Assembly: GCA_950106755.1 (NCBI GenBank)
Contig: OX467083.1
Span: forward strand, 30,747,029 to 30,811,028
Source: Climacium dendroides
Lineage: Eukaryota; Streptophyta; Bryopsida; Hypnales; Climaciaceae
Direction: 5' to 3'
DNA length: 64,000 nucleotides
Position 1 is the stretch's first letter; each line of letters begins with the position of its first letter. Under the pieces are notes generated by a model. The model saw only the letters and a list, made by a program, of their open reading frames with translations. It made no database searches and was not told the DNA's origin. Below are positions 1-10,301 of the stretch, in pieces. Made by a program: the position numbers and the translations under genes.

Positions 1-378
1 CTTTTACCTCAAAAAGTCATCATTTTGGCATTTAGTTAGCATCTCCAAACAAAATTTTCTTGCTTCCTATCTCCTTTGAAGATGTAAGGGCTAAATTGTC
101 ATCAATTATTTGGAATTATTGTTGGTAGTTATGACCCTTTTTTATCCTTTCACCCCAACAACTCAATTTAAAGTCATCTTGCATTCCAATTTTTTTAGGA
201 TGATAAATTTCTTCCTTCTAGGTCTTACTAAAAAACCTATAAAATTTGTCATAATCCATAATGAATAACCCTTTTGCATTCTCAATCGACAAGTCTTATA
301 GTTTTCAAAGTACCAAGTGGATATGACAACCTTTTGGTAGTTTAATTGATTTTTTAAAGTGACTTTAGAGGTTTTGTA

Positions 379-1387
379 TTGATGAATATAGAGTCCACTT
401 TGTGATCATGGGGTATGTTCAAAGCTATAACTAAAATCAAAGTTGACTAGGTAGCCATAACTAAAATGGTGAAATGATGCCAAGACAAAAATGGTTGAAT
501 GAAGCTAATACAAAACTGAATAAAAGAATTCTAAAGTCACATTGTTACAAGACTAAAATTAAAACCCATAGTGTCTTTGCAATTGAAAAAGTTGAATAGT
601 TTTTTTGAGGGAACCAATGGGAATCTTTGGAATTCAATTAATTTATAGAACAAATGATCAAAGAACTTGAAATTTTAAAATAAAAAATCAAAGAGTTCAA
701 AGGTTTTCAAGGCAACCAATGATACTGAGAATGACATTCCAATCTTTGAGATTTTCACATTGACATATTTGAGGTCCAATGCTATTGGTCAACATACACC
801 TCCCAAATTTAGCTTAACAAAATCACATTATTTTGCTAATTTGCCAAGACTTCCATATGAAGTGAAGTCCACATCCTAATAACCCTCAAAGGACTATTTT
901 TTGAAACTATGAATGTAATTCTTTGTAAATTTTTTGAGATGTGATTGTATATTTTCATTAGTCATAAAAACTTCACATTTCTTTGAGAAAATCTGAAATA
1001 ATGTGAACTTTTGAATTAAAAGTGAAACAATTCATTTCAAATTCAATTGATTATAAAAAAAACTTTGAAAGTTTTTTTGTAAGTATATATGCGAGTATAT
1101 ATGACAGTGTAAAATATTGTAATTCAATTGTTTTACCATAAAATTAGAAAATCAATCCTAAACCCTTTGTGGTAAAATTAATTTCTCAAACGAAGACTCA
1201 CCATTTTTACAATATCTAACATGGAAGTCTTGGCAATTGCTCAGGCAATTGTGATTTTGTTATGGAGATGTACATGTTGATCAATAGCCAACATTGAATC
1301 CTATATTTTTCAATACAACAATCCCAAAGATCCAAACTCTTCATTCAACCATACCCCATGATCGCAAAGTGGACTCTATATTCATCA
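379..1387. repeat. Large imperfect foldback element (~1 kb)
   Basis: Positions 379-416 and 1349-1387 are near-perfect reverse complements; both contain the phrase tagagtccacttt or its complement. A second inner pair, roughly 773-860 and 1211-1300, is also inverted and contains gccaagacttccat or its complement. The pairs nest, so the whole region can fold into one long imperfect hairpin with asymmetric arms. No coding capacity is seen. It is probably a degenerate inverted-repeat transposon derivative; no target duplication was identified. Confidence 0.6.
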
Positions 1388-1436
1388 AAAAAGAGTTGAA
1401 TGTAGGCAAAGTAGACCCTACATTCAACTCTTTTTT
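1387..1436. repeat. Perfect 20-bp-stem hairpin
   Basis: The arms 1387-1406 and 1417-1436 are exact reverse complements over 20 bp (left arm contains gagttgaatgtagg), with a 10-nt loop. It abuts the right end of the 379-1387 foldback and is flanked by A- and T-runs that form part of the stem. It could be the terminus of a second element or a structured remnant. Confidence 0.75.
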
Positions 1437-1728
1437 GTAAGATCCAATATTTGCCTCAAAAACATTTCAACTTTCTCATTTAAAATAAATGAATTTCAAT
1501 CCATATATTTATGATAAATTGATTTCCAATAGAAATTAATGTTTTCTGAGTTTTAATACCCATATGAAAATTTATGTTCCTAAGGGCTTCCAATCTAAAA
1601 ATTGGGACCCAAAATCTTCAATTGGATGTCATTGGTAGGCATGGAGAGCAAAGGAACACTAGTTTTTATTTTGTTTTTCTTACATCATGGTTCATTTTAA
1701 ATAATTATGTAAACATTTGTTGGATGGA

Positions 1729-2030
1729 GAATTTCGTTAAAATGGCGGCATTCCATGTGCCATTTTCAGATCGCCCACTTTGAATTGTAAAAGTGACATT
1801 TAAGGTAGGTATAGTTTTCAGGAATCTTGGACTTTTATAGATTGAAGAAATCTATGATTGCTATAGATTTCAGATTGCATGATCTAAATTGTAAAAATGA
1901 CATCTAACACAAGTATAGATTTCAGACATCTAAGTATCAAGTATGACATTTTTACACTTCAGACCGCCTGCTCTGAAGTGTAAAAATTGCCAAAGTAGAG
2001 GAATTTCGCCATTTTAATGAAATTGCCCAT
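1729..2030. mobile_element. Mutator-like MITE (~302 bp) with 9-bp target duplication
   Basis: The 9-mer TTGGATGGA occurs at 1720-1728 and again at 2031-2039, immediately outside a pair of inverted ends. The left end holds TTTCGTTAAAATGGCG, and the right end holds the complement-type CGCCATTTTAATGAAA. A 9-bp duplication fits Mutator-like elements. Inside are two or three imperfect repeats of a phrase like attgtaaaaatgacat followed by tatagatttcag. There is no transposase, so it is non-autonomous. Confidence 0.65.
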
Positions 2031-3424
2031 TTGGATGGAACACAAAAGACGTAAGGGCCATTGAAATATCATGGGCAATATCCATTTTTTGAATTTAGAG
2101 TGGTTTCTTCATGACATTGTCATTCATTTCCACATTAGATCTTTGAACTACCTAACCTTGATTTTTCACATATTATCTTTAAAACAATTTAAAATATTCT
2201 TGTTCTATTATACTTTAATTATGATGCATTATAAACTATGCACATTTGTACTATTCAAATTCTTGATTCGAAGGTGAGAGATTATATTTCTTCAATTGTT
2301 TCTTCCACAAAAATGTAAACACTATATGGATTTTCAAGAACTAAGAAAATAGACAAAGAGGAATACAATATATTCACAAGTCCATTTATTTGTGTCAATA
2401 AAGCAAGTGGAAAATATTCAATAAATTTTTTGAGGGCAACATTCATGAGTATGCAATTGAATGTTTTTTTATGTGAAATATATTCTTTTATCTTCTTTCT
2501 TCCAATCTTCATTGAAAGTTTTGGATTCATACAATCTAGCCAAGGTTTCCATTAAGAACAAATTATTTTGCTCTCAGATTATGTGAATCAAGGGCATAGG
2601 CGATCATGATAGCAACCTTGAATTCTTAACCCCTTTAGGACCAAACAATCAAATTTTGAACAATGTATGAATATAAAATGCATCTCAAGCACATGAAAAT
2701 GTTTTTTTTCATCCATCAATTTTTTTGGAAGATTCTTGTGTTAGTTCTTTAACATTTGTATGGTATTGATTAGGAAGACTTTGCTTTGCAAATATTCTAT
2801 AATTAAAAAGATACTAATGGATTTGGCCTCATAAAGTATTTTTTCAAGTTCAAGAAATGACCCTTGAAAATCAACTTGAAAAAAAAATTAAAATTAAAAT
2901 CTTCAAAAATACTATGATTAGAATTTAAAATATTGAACTTAAAGAAAAAATTCTTATAGAAATCTCAAATATTCAATTTACAATTGATTCTAGAAAGAAT
3001 TTTTAATTTTTGGCTTCAAATTTTATTGAAAAATATTGGTTTGAATGTGTGCTAGTTGATCTAACCATATAGATATGATCTATGGATCATAATTTAGAAC
3101 TATTGTTTGAGAGTCTTCAGGAATTTCTTATTATAAATTGCATTTATAATAAATCTTCACAATGATAGAATTGTGGACTTCCCTTTGTCATTAAGGGATT
3201 AAAAGGTATGTAATTAAGCCATGGCATTTGATTAGTGTTCACACTAAATAAATCAAAATGGACATTGAAGATTGTAGATTCAATTTGTTAATTTGTTACT
3301 AATTTAGATAAATTAGTATTAGTAATGTCACTAATAATTTGCAAACAAAGTATTTTATCTCCTAAAAGGCAATCCACTATTGGAGTCAATGAGGAGCTAA
3401 ACTATGAACAATATCAAATAGCAA

Positions 3425-3701
3425 CTAAGGTAGGTACACCCAAACCCGCCACTTTTTGCTAGTAAGCCTATTTTCTATTATTAGACTAATCAAATTTTCA
3501 TGTATTCTTGTTGGCAAGTGAAAGGAGGTTCCAACGCACCAAAGAACATGGCATTCGGATGTTGTATGCAAAAGTTATTAAGGACCAAAGTTTGGTCTCA
3601 AAGTGTTTCTTCCACATAGGTACAAAATTGATTTTAGAGATGTACATATAATATAGATGGTGGTTTAAGGTCAGTGGCACATTTGGGTGTATCTACTTTA
3701 G
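3425..3701 (+). mobile_element. MITE of the TAAGGTAG-ended class (copy 1)
   Basis: The left end ctaaggtaggtacacccaaa (3425-3444) is the near reverse complement of the right end 3682-3701. Internal sequence containing gtgaaaggaggttccaac recurs inverted at 4060-4314 and again near 53820-53995, so this is a repeated family. It is about 277 bp and non-coding. The transposon superfamily is not clear from the ends. Confidence 0.65.
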
Positions 3702-3982
3702 CAATATCTTGCGTAAACAAGTATGGTTCTTGCTTCCCATGGTCACATCTAACAAAGTGGGGTACCTCAGAGTACTTGTGGTTCCTAGATCTGGCCTCGG
3801 TATTAATAGGCCCTAAATATATTTCAATACACTATGTGTCAAAATGAAGTTATCTTTGTATAGATTATCCTTGATTCTACAAAAATGTAGCTAGTGGATG
3901 GTCTTTAGTTGACAAAGTATGCTTCATACACGTTTGTTTTTAAAACACACCTCTTTTTCAATGTTGCTCTTGAAAGTGGGGG

Positions 3983-4059
3983 CCATCTTGTTAGAGCATA
4001 GATCTTCTTTCTAGTTTACACCAAAAAGAAGATTGAAGATCAATGCTCTAACAAGATGG
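3983..4059. repeat. Foldback hairpin with ~25-bp arms
   Basis: The sequence ccatcttgttagagcat at 3983 is matched inverted by atgctctaacaagatgg ending at 4059. The arms continue inward through gatcttctt/aagaagat with small bulges. It directly adjoins the MITE copy that follows. Confidence 0.7.
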
Positions 4060-4314
4060 TTCAAAATTGCCATCATGACTATGGATACATCTTCAAAATC
4101 AATATGTACCTATGTGGAAAAAATGATTTTAAAACTCCTACCTAAAAAGCTTTGACCCTTCATAACTTTTACATACATTATCTAAATGTCACGTTCTTTG
4201 GTGTGTTGAAACCTCCTTTCACTTACCAACAAGAACATATAAAAGTTGTCCATTTTAATAATAGTAACTAAGAACAATAACAAAAAGTGACGGTTTTGGG
4301 ATACCCACCTAATT
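4060..4314 (-). mobile_element. MITE of the TAAGGTAG-ended class (inverted copy 2)
   Basis: Read on the minus strand this matches the 3425-3701 element, including the stretch around gtgaaaggaggtttcaac and the outer end taggtgggtatcccaaaac. The opposite end is eroded and joins the 3983-4059 hairpin. Confidence 0.6.
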
Positions 4315-5204
4315 GGCAAAATGGGTTCCATTGATTTCACACACCATGCATCATGCTGACTTGCATAGTAAATTGAAATTGTGTGCAAAGATTTCAGCAT
4401 TCATGGTCGGGGCTAAAACGCAAGTGACTTGCCTTTGTTTGAGGTCATTTTTAACAAAGGGAGCATTTTCTCTTATCCACTTGGAACCAAGTTGTTCGCA
4501 GTTTCGCAACTTCTCTGTTTTACAGAGAATTGAGATTCAATAGGTTCCTTTGCTAGAAAACAACACTGATTATGGGCTTGTGGGCGTCTTTTTTTGTTAC
4601 ACTATTCAAAGGTTTTGGAAGATGCACCTCAAAACTTGTTCATTCTAAACCTTGACGAGCTCTTCAACTCCAATTGGTTTTCACAAATTATAGAGGCTTC
4701 AAATTCAAAGACGAAAATCCGATAGATTATATATTGGAGTAATTTGGAGCAAAGAATGAATCTTCCAGCACTCTCTTTGATGGTAAGCTCTGTTTCAAAT
4801 TTTTCCAGAGGATGGCAGGGTGTCACATCCGAGGTATTATATTCCAACATGAAGCTTCCCCCACTTTCTGTTTAAGAAAGCTTGGAGGGGTTTGGTCTTC
4901 CTATGTTATAAGCACTCTATTCGCCTATAAAGTAATCGAACTTGAATCTAAATGCACTTCATTAATTGTTGTTATAAATTAATTCTACCTACTGGGATTC
5001 TTCGGTATAGAATCCCTGTCGGAAATTTTAGATGTACGTCATTGCAAAATTAAAGAGCCAAAAGTCGACATTCCACGGCATATTGCAACTCAAAAGCTTA
5101 CCACATTAGATGAGTTTATAAGTAGCCCATGAAGAACTACAAAAGCTTCACATGGAGGCGAAAATTGAAGTTAAACTGACAAACAGCAACTAGCTGATGA
5201 ATGA

Positions 5205-5429
5205 AAGTTGGGAAAAGTACTGAAGGTCCTGGAGTAGTCTGCAGACAAAAAGCTGAACCTGGAGACAAAATTGGAAGCTGATCTGAAGAAACTACCGGAG
5301 CGTTGAAAGGAGATTGATTCAGGTATGAAGGACAAATTGAAGAGCAACGACAAATTTCCCGCAGTGATGGAAAGTGAATTCCAAGAGCTTCTAACTTCCA
5401 AAATACCAAAAGATCAAGGACCTTTGTGA
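5205..5429 (+). pseudogene. Relic of a coiled-coil protein exon
   Basis: One plus frame encodes a heptad-like, Lys/Glu/Leu-rich run (for example LETKLEADLKKL and MKDKLKSNDKFPAVMESEF) that reads like genuine coiled-coil protein. It is broken by a TAG at 5235-5237 and a TGA at 5304-5306 before a final stop at 5427-5429. No start codon or splice pattern could be assigned, and I do not recognise the family. It lies just upstream of a duplicated copy of the kinase gene's 3' sequence, so it may be the body of a decayed neighbouring gene. It could also be a chance open frame in GC-richer DNA. Confidence 0.4.
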
Positions 5430-5493
5430 TACCTTTCATCTCCCAAGATATCTCAAATTCAGCAACTGCTTGACGGTTTTGTTCGTGAAGAAG

Positions 5494-5826
5494 TTGGACA
5501 TTGGCTGCTGTGCAGGTATGAAGCTGTATGTTTAGTTCAGTTTACACATGCAAGGATGAATTCGAAGGTTACGGTCCCAAGCCTGCTCAAGGATATTACG
5601 AGAGTCACCTCCGATACGAATATTTAGACCAGTTGGTTTCCACGACTGTAGCCGCTGTAGATATGCCTGCAATTAGCTGGTGGAATTAATGCTGCACACA
5701 TGTTTCAGCCTTTCTATCGATAGCTTGACTCCGAACTAGAAGGGTCTCCAGGCTTTTATTGTTGTAGATATCGATAATGTGGAAATTTTTCACTATATGC
5801 TATCGTACCTTTTTGTGCCTAACTTT
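5494..5826 (+). repeat. Upstream copy of the kinase-gene 3' sequence
   Basis: This block aligns in direct orientation with 8270-8682, just after the kinase stop codon. Both begin ttggacattggct, then share gcaggtatgaagctgta, cctgctcaagg/aatattacgag, ccagttggtttccac and ctttttgtgcctaa. The downstream copy carries roughly 75 extra bases. This shows a local segmental duplication. Confidence 0.8.
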
Positions 5827-5929
5827 TGAGATGAATAATTGTTTGGAAGACTTCTGTTCTGGCCTATACAGTAAAAGGCAGGTCCCTCCAAAAATTAGTG
5901 AGGGCACTTTACAGGTACTGTCCCCCCCC

Positions 5930-6604
5930 AGCGCTGGTTCCTGCAGCTGTGACTCCCCCAAAATATTATAAACAAAGTACGTCTACCGACGAAGGCTCAA
6001 GAGTACTTCCATTGGCATAGTTCGCTCCATCCACTCCAATCCACAATCGCAGGAAATATGGTACGCCAGATGATTGAGGGGAGATGATTGAGCCAGTCAA
6101 CTAAATATTCTTATTAATTACTCCGTAGTACCGGTACTCCATCGGCGTAGTTCTCTATCAAACCGGCCATCGACTGTCGCACCTTCGATCAGTTCACCCT
6201 CAGCACTCAATCTCCTCGATCGAGGCAATGCTAGTTTCTAGGTTTTAAGGTGTGCTAGTTTTCAGGTTTACCGACTCTCAGATCACGATTCGCTTGGAAT
6301 TGGTGCTCAAACGTTGGATTCTGGAATTTAGGGCGTGTAGATCTAGGTCGATGCCCGGGATCGATGCTTGAAGATATCATTCATTCTGCGAATGTGCGCT
6401 CTGTTGAGTAGTAAATATTCGATTTTCTCGATTTTCTCGATCCCTCACGTAGAACTCTGTCTTGTTAAGGTCTGCAAGGCGCTCTTCAGCTCTTCAAGAC
6501 TCCTGTCCTGGAAGCATCTAACCTGCAGAGAGTCGTCATTTTCATTCTGTACGTGACACTCGGGGATATAGTTCGAGTCTCTTTCAGTGTTCCCGCAAGG
6601 AAAT
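5930..6604 (+). promoter_or_regulatory. Putative promoter and 5' leader of the kinase gene
   Basis: This GC-richer stretch precedes the kinase ATG. A TATA-like tattataaac lies near 5964-5973. A short upstream ORF starts at 6058 and ends within ten codons; its context gcaggaaatatgg closely copies the real start context at 6594-6608. A second internal duplication relates the phrase gtacttccattggcatagtt (about 6003) to gtactccatcggcgtagtt (about 6133). The transcription start is not determinable. Confidence 0.35.
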
Positions 6605-8233
6605 ATGGACGCCAGATTCTCAGATGCTCTGCGCATTATCAGCGATGTGAAGGCTCTAGACGAGCGTTCTTTTCACATCAACACCCACCAATGCATGCGA
6701 CTGGTAGAATTTTACAAGAGAGTTGGGGAATTCTTCGAGAGCGCCAAGGAGGCCTGTAAGGATTTTCCAGTCGGCAAGGCCATGCTTTCCCTAGATGCAA
6801 CCCTTAGCGTTCTGCAGAAGGGGCAAGTTCTTCTCACCACGTACACGAAAGACGATTGGCGTACAGTTGTGAAGACTGGAGGGCTCAATCAAGGTTCCTT
6901 CGAAGCAATTCATCTGGAGTTGGAAGCATGCATTCAGTCGATTCGTGAATTTCTCGAGGATAAGGTTCCAGGCATCAAGTTCCTTCCTTTCATGCAGTAT
7001 AGATACTTGGGAACGCCTCTGTTATTGATGGACGAACGTGACAGAGAGACGCTTTTAGGGGGAGATGCCGACAGAGACAAGAAGGACATGCTGGCCAAGG
7101 TCGAATCCACGAGACTGGAAACCAACAACACAAGAAGTCTTACAGAGAAGGAGAGATCATCGATGATTCTCTCGCTGAATATGGCCTCAGAATCTCTCCA
7201 CGATGGAAAACCAGCACCAACAGCCTCAACGAAATTTGAAGATCTGCCTGCTGTTTTGCGCATCAATCCATCCCAAATCAAGCTTGGTACGCCGCTCGGA
7301 CACGGAGGCAGTGCGAAAGTGGTTAGAGGCCGATGGTCACGAGTGGATTGTGCAGTAAAGATTCTGAAACCAGGTGATGTGAACGGTTTGAGAGCAGAAG
7401 TGGGGAAACTAATGGAGCTCCGACATCCCAACGTAGTGCATCTAATTGGATTTTCAGTTGGCACGGGGCATTTGGAGGACCATCCGATGGTTGTCATGGA
7501 GCTGCTAAGCGGCGACTTGCGTTGGTTGCTACGCCAACTTGAGTTGAACTTGAGCGAAGCAGTGGGCGTCATGCACAAGATAGCAACAGCGATGGCCTAT
7601 CTGCATACTCGAGGGATTTTCCATGGAGATCTCAAGTCCATGAACGTGTTAGTGAAAGTGAACGATTCCGGTGGTCTATTAGAGGTGAAGATTTCCGATT
7701 TCGGTGTCTCACAGCAAATTTTTAAATATGCTGGAGATTGTGATACTGATGATTATGATACTGATGGCAGTCTGGTTAACACCTTCAATGGCAAGGTAGG
7801 TACTCCTATGTGGATGGCACCAGAGGTTCTTATGTCCAGTGGTGATGGTAACAACATGTACTCAGCCAAAGCCGACGTCTACAGTTTTGCCATGGTCTGC
7901 GCTGAAATCTTGACAGGAGAATTGCCTTACAGCCGGAAGCTGGTGAAAGTCAAAGACGTAAGAGAGTACGTAGTAGATGAAGGCAGAAGACCTACACTTC
8001 CATCGGCCGTACCGAGTGATCTCCGGGAGCTCATAGTTCAATGTTGGGATGAAAAACCTGAATGCAGGCCAGATTTTCACCAAATTTGTACGCGTTTGCA
8101 GAAGCTGCAGGCCCATTCTCCGCCCTTACATACACGGCGAGAGAAATTTGAATTCTGGTCCGGAGTGGTTTTCGTGGGCTTGATTGTTTCCTGGATGATT
8201 AATTACTCGACTGCTGCAAAGCTCAAGAAATAG
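6605..8233 (+). CDS. Tail-anchored non-RD protein kinase with helical N-terminal domain
   Basis: An intronless gene encodes 542 residues. I take ATG at 6605; the frame stays open upstream to a GTG at 6587 only. Residues 1-130 form a predicted helical module whose opening (ALRIISDVKAL, then INTHQCMRLV) resembles, from memory, the DUF1221 module of plant kinases related to MLKL. The kinase domain spans about 226-500: glycine loop GHGGSAKV (232-239), catalytic-fold lysine K252, catalytic loop HGD (340-342), DFG (365-367) and APE (405-407). Arg of HRD is Gly, making it a non-RD kinase, but the ATP- and metal-binding residues are kept, so activity is plausible. The activation segment is long, with an acidic insert GDCDTDDYDTDG. 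Residues about 517-534 form a membrane span ending nine residues from the C-terminus, suggesting tail-anchoring in the ER or another membrane. Substrates are unknown. Confidence 0.9.
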   Translation: MDARFSDALRIISDVKALDERSFHINTHQCMRLVEFYKRVGEFFESAKEACKDFPVGKAMLSLDATLSVLQKGQVLLTTYTKDDWRTVVKTGGLNQGSFEAIHLELEACIQSIREFLEDKVPGIKFLPFMQYRYLGTPLLLMDERDRETLLGGDADRDKKDMLAKVESTRLETNNTRSLTEKERSSMILSLNMASESLHDGKPAPTASTKFEDLPAVLRINPSQIKLGTPLGHGGSAKVVRGRWSRVDCAVKILKPGDVNGLRAEVGKLMELRHPNVVHLIGFSVGTGHLEDHPMVVMELLSGDLRWLLRQLELNLSEAVGVMHKIATAMAYLHTRGIFHGDLKSMNVLVKVNDSGGLLEVKISDFGVSQQIFKYAGDCDTDDYDTDGSLVNTFNGKVGTPMWMAPEVLMSSGDGNNMYSAKADVYSFAMVCAEILTGELPYSRKLVKVKDVREYVVDEGRRPTLPSAVPSDLRELIVQCWDEKPECRPDFHQICTRLQKLQAHSPPLHTRREKFEFWSGVVFVGLIVSWMINYSTAAKLKK

Positions 8234-8269
8234 AGAGAATCACAAGAACAGGATTTTTTGCTACAAATA

Positions 8270-8682
8270 TTGGACATTGGCTTTACTCATTAGTTGAAGC
8301 TGTGCAGGTATGAAGCTGTACACGTTTAGTTCAGTTACACATGCATGTATGCCACTTATACGAGTCCCATTGTCAAGCAGCAGGGCTATCATTTTGCTGC
8401 AATGAGCTACGAGCATGTGTGAATTGAATGGTTACGGTCCCTAGCCTGCTCAAGAATATTACGAGACACCTCCGATGCAAAATTTTAGGCCAGTTGGTTT
8501 CCACTAGTTGCTGTAGATATGCTTGCAATTAGCTGATGGAATGAATGATGCATACATGTTTCAGTCTTTCCATTGATAGCTTGGCTCCGAAGTCGAAGGT
8601 TCTCCAGTCTTCTATTGTTTTAGTTCTTGATACTCTGGAAATTTTTCACTATTTGTTATCGTTACCCTTTTTGTGCCTAATT
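8270..8682 (+). repeat. Kinase-gene 3' sequence, downstream copy of the duplication
   Basis: It begins about 37 bp after the kinase stop codon and is probably 3' untranslated sequence. It is the direct duplicate of 5494-5826, with an extra segment after acacatgcatgta. Shared order of several conserved blocks makes the relation clear. Confidence 0.8.
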
Positions 8683-9217
8683 CAATTGAAGCATAAGTCT
8701 TCAATTTTTAGTGTAAAGATTATCACTCTTACTTTTCAGAGCTCAGGGATCTTGAAAGTCGCAATCTCGGAGCTCCCAATCACGCAATTTTCACAAATAT
8801 GATTATCAGGGGCGAATTGACGACACTTTACTTTCTTGTAGAATGGGACTGGGTGCTTTTACCAGTACCTATCCTGCCACTAAAAAGCTCAAATTGTCAC
8901 CACATTCGTTTCCTCGATGCACTGCGCTTGTGCCACATTAAATGCGAAATCGTCAATTGCGTTCAATTGGCGGCATACCACCACTCTGGCACTTTTCAGC
9001 ACCTGCGGCTTGAAACGGAAATCCATATTATTCCTATTGTTTAGAGCATTTCGCAGATGGATGTCACAATTATTGGCAACAAGAATGGAGACAATTTAAC
9101 CCGTTGAAAATTCCACTTTAACGAATACAAGGTTACCGATTATTTTCATGTAATTCTGAAATAAATTATATGGAAATTCCTCCGCGGGCAGAACACTAAA
9201 TAGAAGTGTTGTTCCCT
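8683..9217. other. Spacer after the kinase gene
   Basis: Moderately GC-rich sequence with an 81-codon ATG-started open frame at 8799-9044. That frame has no recognisable domain and no flanking gene structure, so I do not call it. Nothing else is supported here. Confidence 0.4.
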
Positions 9218-9231
9218 GCATCCCCAATTTT

Positions 9232-9433
9232 TTTTTTTTTGGAACAAATGGAGGACCCATTGCATTAAAAAAAAAGCACCACTACAAAACAGCCAAACCC
9301 GAAGGTTGGACAAAAGAGAAAAAAAAAAAAGCGAGAACACACAGAAAAGAGCACGTGAGCAAGAAAAGCTAATAGAACTGACAACCTAGAGGACCACTAC
9401 CAGTCCATCTAATGTAGCGAAATGCGATACGTA
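9232..9433 (-). mobile_element. 5'-truncated LINE insertion with 14-bp target duplication
   Basis: The 14-mer GCATCCCCAATTTT is present at 9218-9231 and identically at 9434-9447. Between them, the minus strand reads as a LINE 3' end: a short tail with the phrase caatgggtcctccatttgtt and a terminal A-run (T-run on plus, about 9228-9240). Target duplications of this length with a poly(A) tail are the signature of target-primed reverse transcription. Only the last ~200 bp are present. Confidence 0.75.
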
Positions 9434-9905
9434 GCATCCCCAATTTTCAGGCTCATACATGCTGCAAGTGCGCTGCAAGTCACAATGAGGGTTGGTGGAA
9501 TTACTTAGAGTCTTGAACCAGAATTACAGGTGACCGCAACATCAACTCACTGAGGCCAAGAGAATAATTACCCTCAACTGAATATTGACAGCGGACAAGT
9601 AGTCATTCCGATCAAGTAGCCAATTTCAATCCAAGTTGGAAAAAACCCATACAACTGAGGTCCTCCTATGAATTAATCCGGGTCCTCTAGCCAAACAACA
9701 GATTACTACTTCCATAGAAGACGACGCCTCAGTTTTATTTACCTTGATCGAAATAGTTCTATGTCTTCGTCAACACTTACTGCTAGCAATTGAAACTCTA
9801 ATCGAGTCTTCAATTAATTCGATCAACTCCATAGCGCCATTCCAAACACCTGCGCAGACATGGCAAGGCAAAAGTCGACGTCGATGCAATGAAGTCACGT
9901 CCATC
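9434..9905. other. 3' flank of the small secreted-protein gene
   Basis: No gene is recognised. The plus-strand open frame 9744-10313 overlaps the minus-strand gene and is its shadow. The region presumably includes that gene's 3' untranslated sequence. Confidence 0.4.
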
Positions 9906-10301
9906 TCAAGGTCGAGGGCTGGCCTTTGGGGTTTTGGGTTGTCCAAGGGTTTTTTCGGGAGTAGCGCTGAGAACTTGGACCGCAATGTTGCGAGGGTCAT
10001 CCGGGTCAGGGTACAATACCAGCACATCGCCGTCCTGCACATGAAGCTTCGTCGCCCGCCCTTCCCCAGTCTGGATCTGAATGTCCTGCTCCTGATGGTC
10101 AAGGTGGACAGTGATCACGTCCGTCGCCACTTTGACGTTCTTGTCGCCTACCAGAACGTTCACAACCATCGTCGCCGGATTGGAGATTGTCACGGTGGTC
10201 TCATCAGAAGCTCTCGAGGTTGCGCAAGAAGCAGTCGCCACCAGCACGGCCACCAGCAGCCCCAGCAGGAGGGCCTTCTTCCTCGTCGACGCCGTGGCCA
10301 T
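9906..10301 (-). CDS. Small secreted protein, family not recognised
   Basis: It encodes 131 residues. I start at the ATG at 10301; the frame continues upstream to a GTG, not to another ATG. The N-terminus has a basic patch (STRKK) followed by the hydrophobic run ALLLGLLVAVLVATA and a small-residue region around SCATSRA, a clear signal peptide of about 25-30 residues. The mature part (about residues 32-113) is rich in Val, Thr, Ile and Asp, with alternating hydrophobic residues typical of a small beta-sandwich, and it has no further cysteines. The tail is Pro/Lys-rich (GQPKTPKASPRP). It presumably enters the secretory pathway and reaches the apoplast. A TATA-like box lies about 90 bp upstream. 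No enzymatic motif is visible and no function is proposed. Confidence 0.7.
   Translation of the reverse strand: MATASTRKKALLLGLLVAVLVATASCATSRASDETTVTISNPATMVVNVLVGDKNVKVATDVITVHLDHQEQDIQIQTGEGRATKLHVQDGDVLVLYPDPDDPRNIAVQVLSATPEKTLGQPKTPKASPRP

Noticed and set aside
6934..7578. 214-codon minus-strand open frame
   Set aside because: It is antisense to the kinase, whose motifs are unmistakable on the plus strand.
8799..9044. 81-codon ATG-started frame after the kinase
   Set aside because: No recognisable domain, promoter or splice context; the length is compatible with chance.
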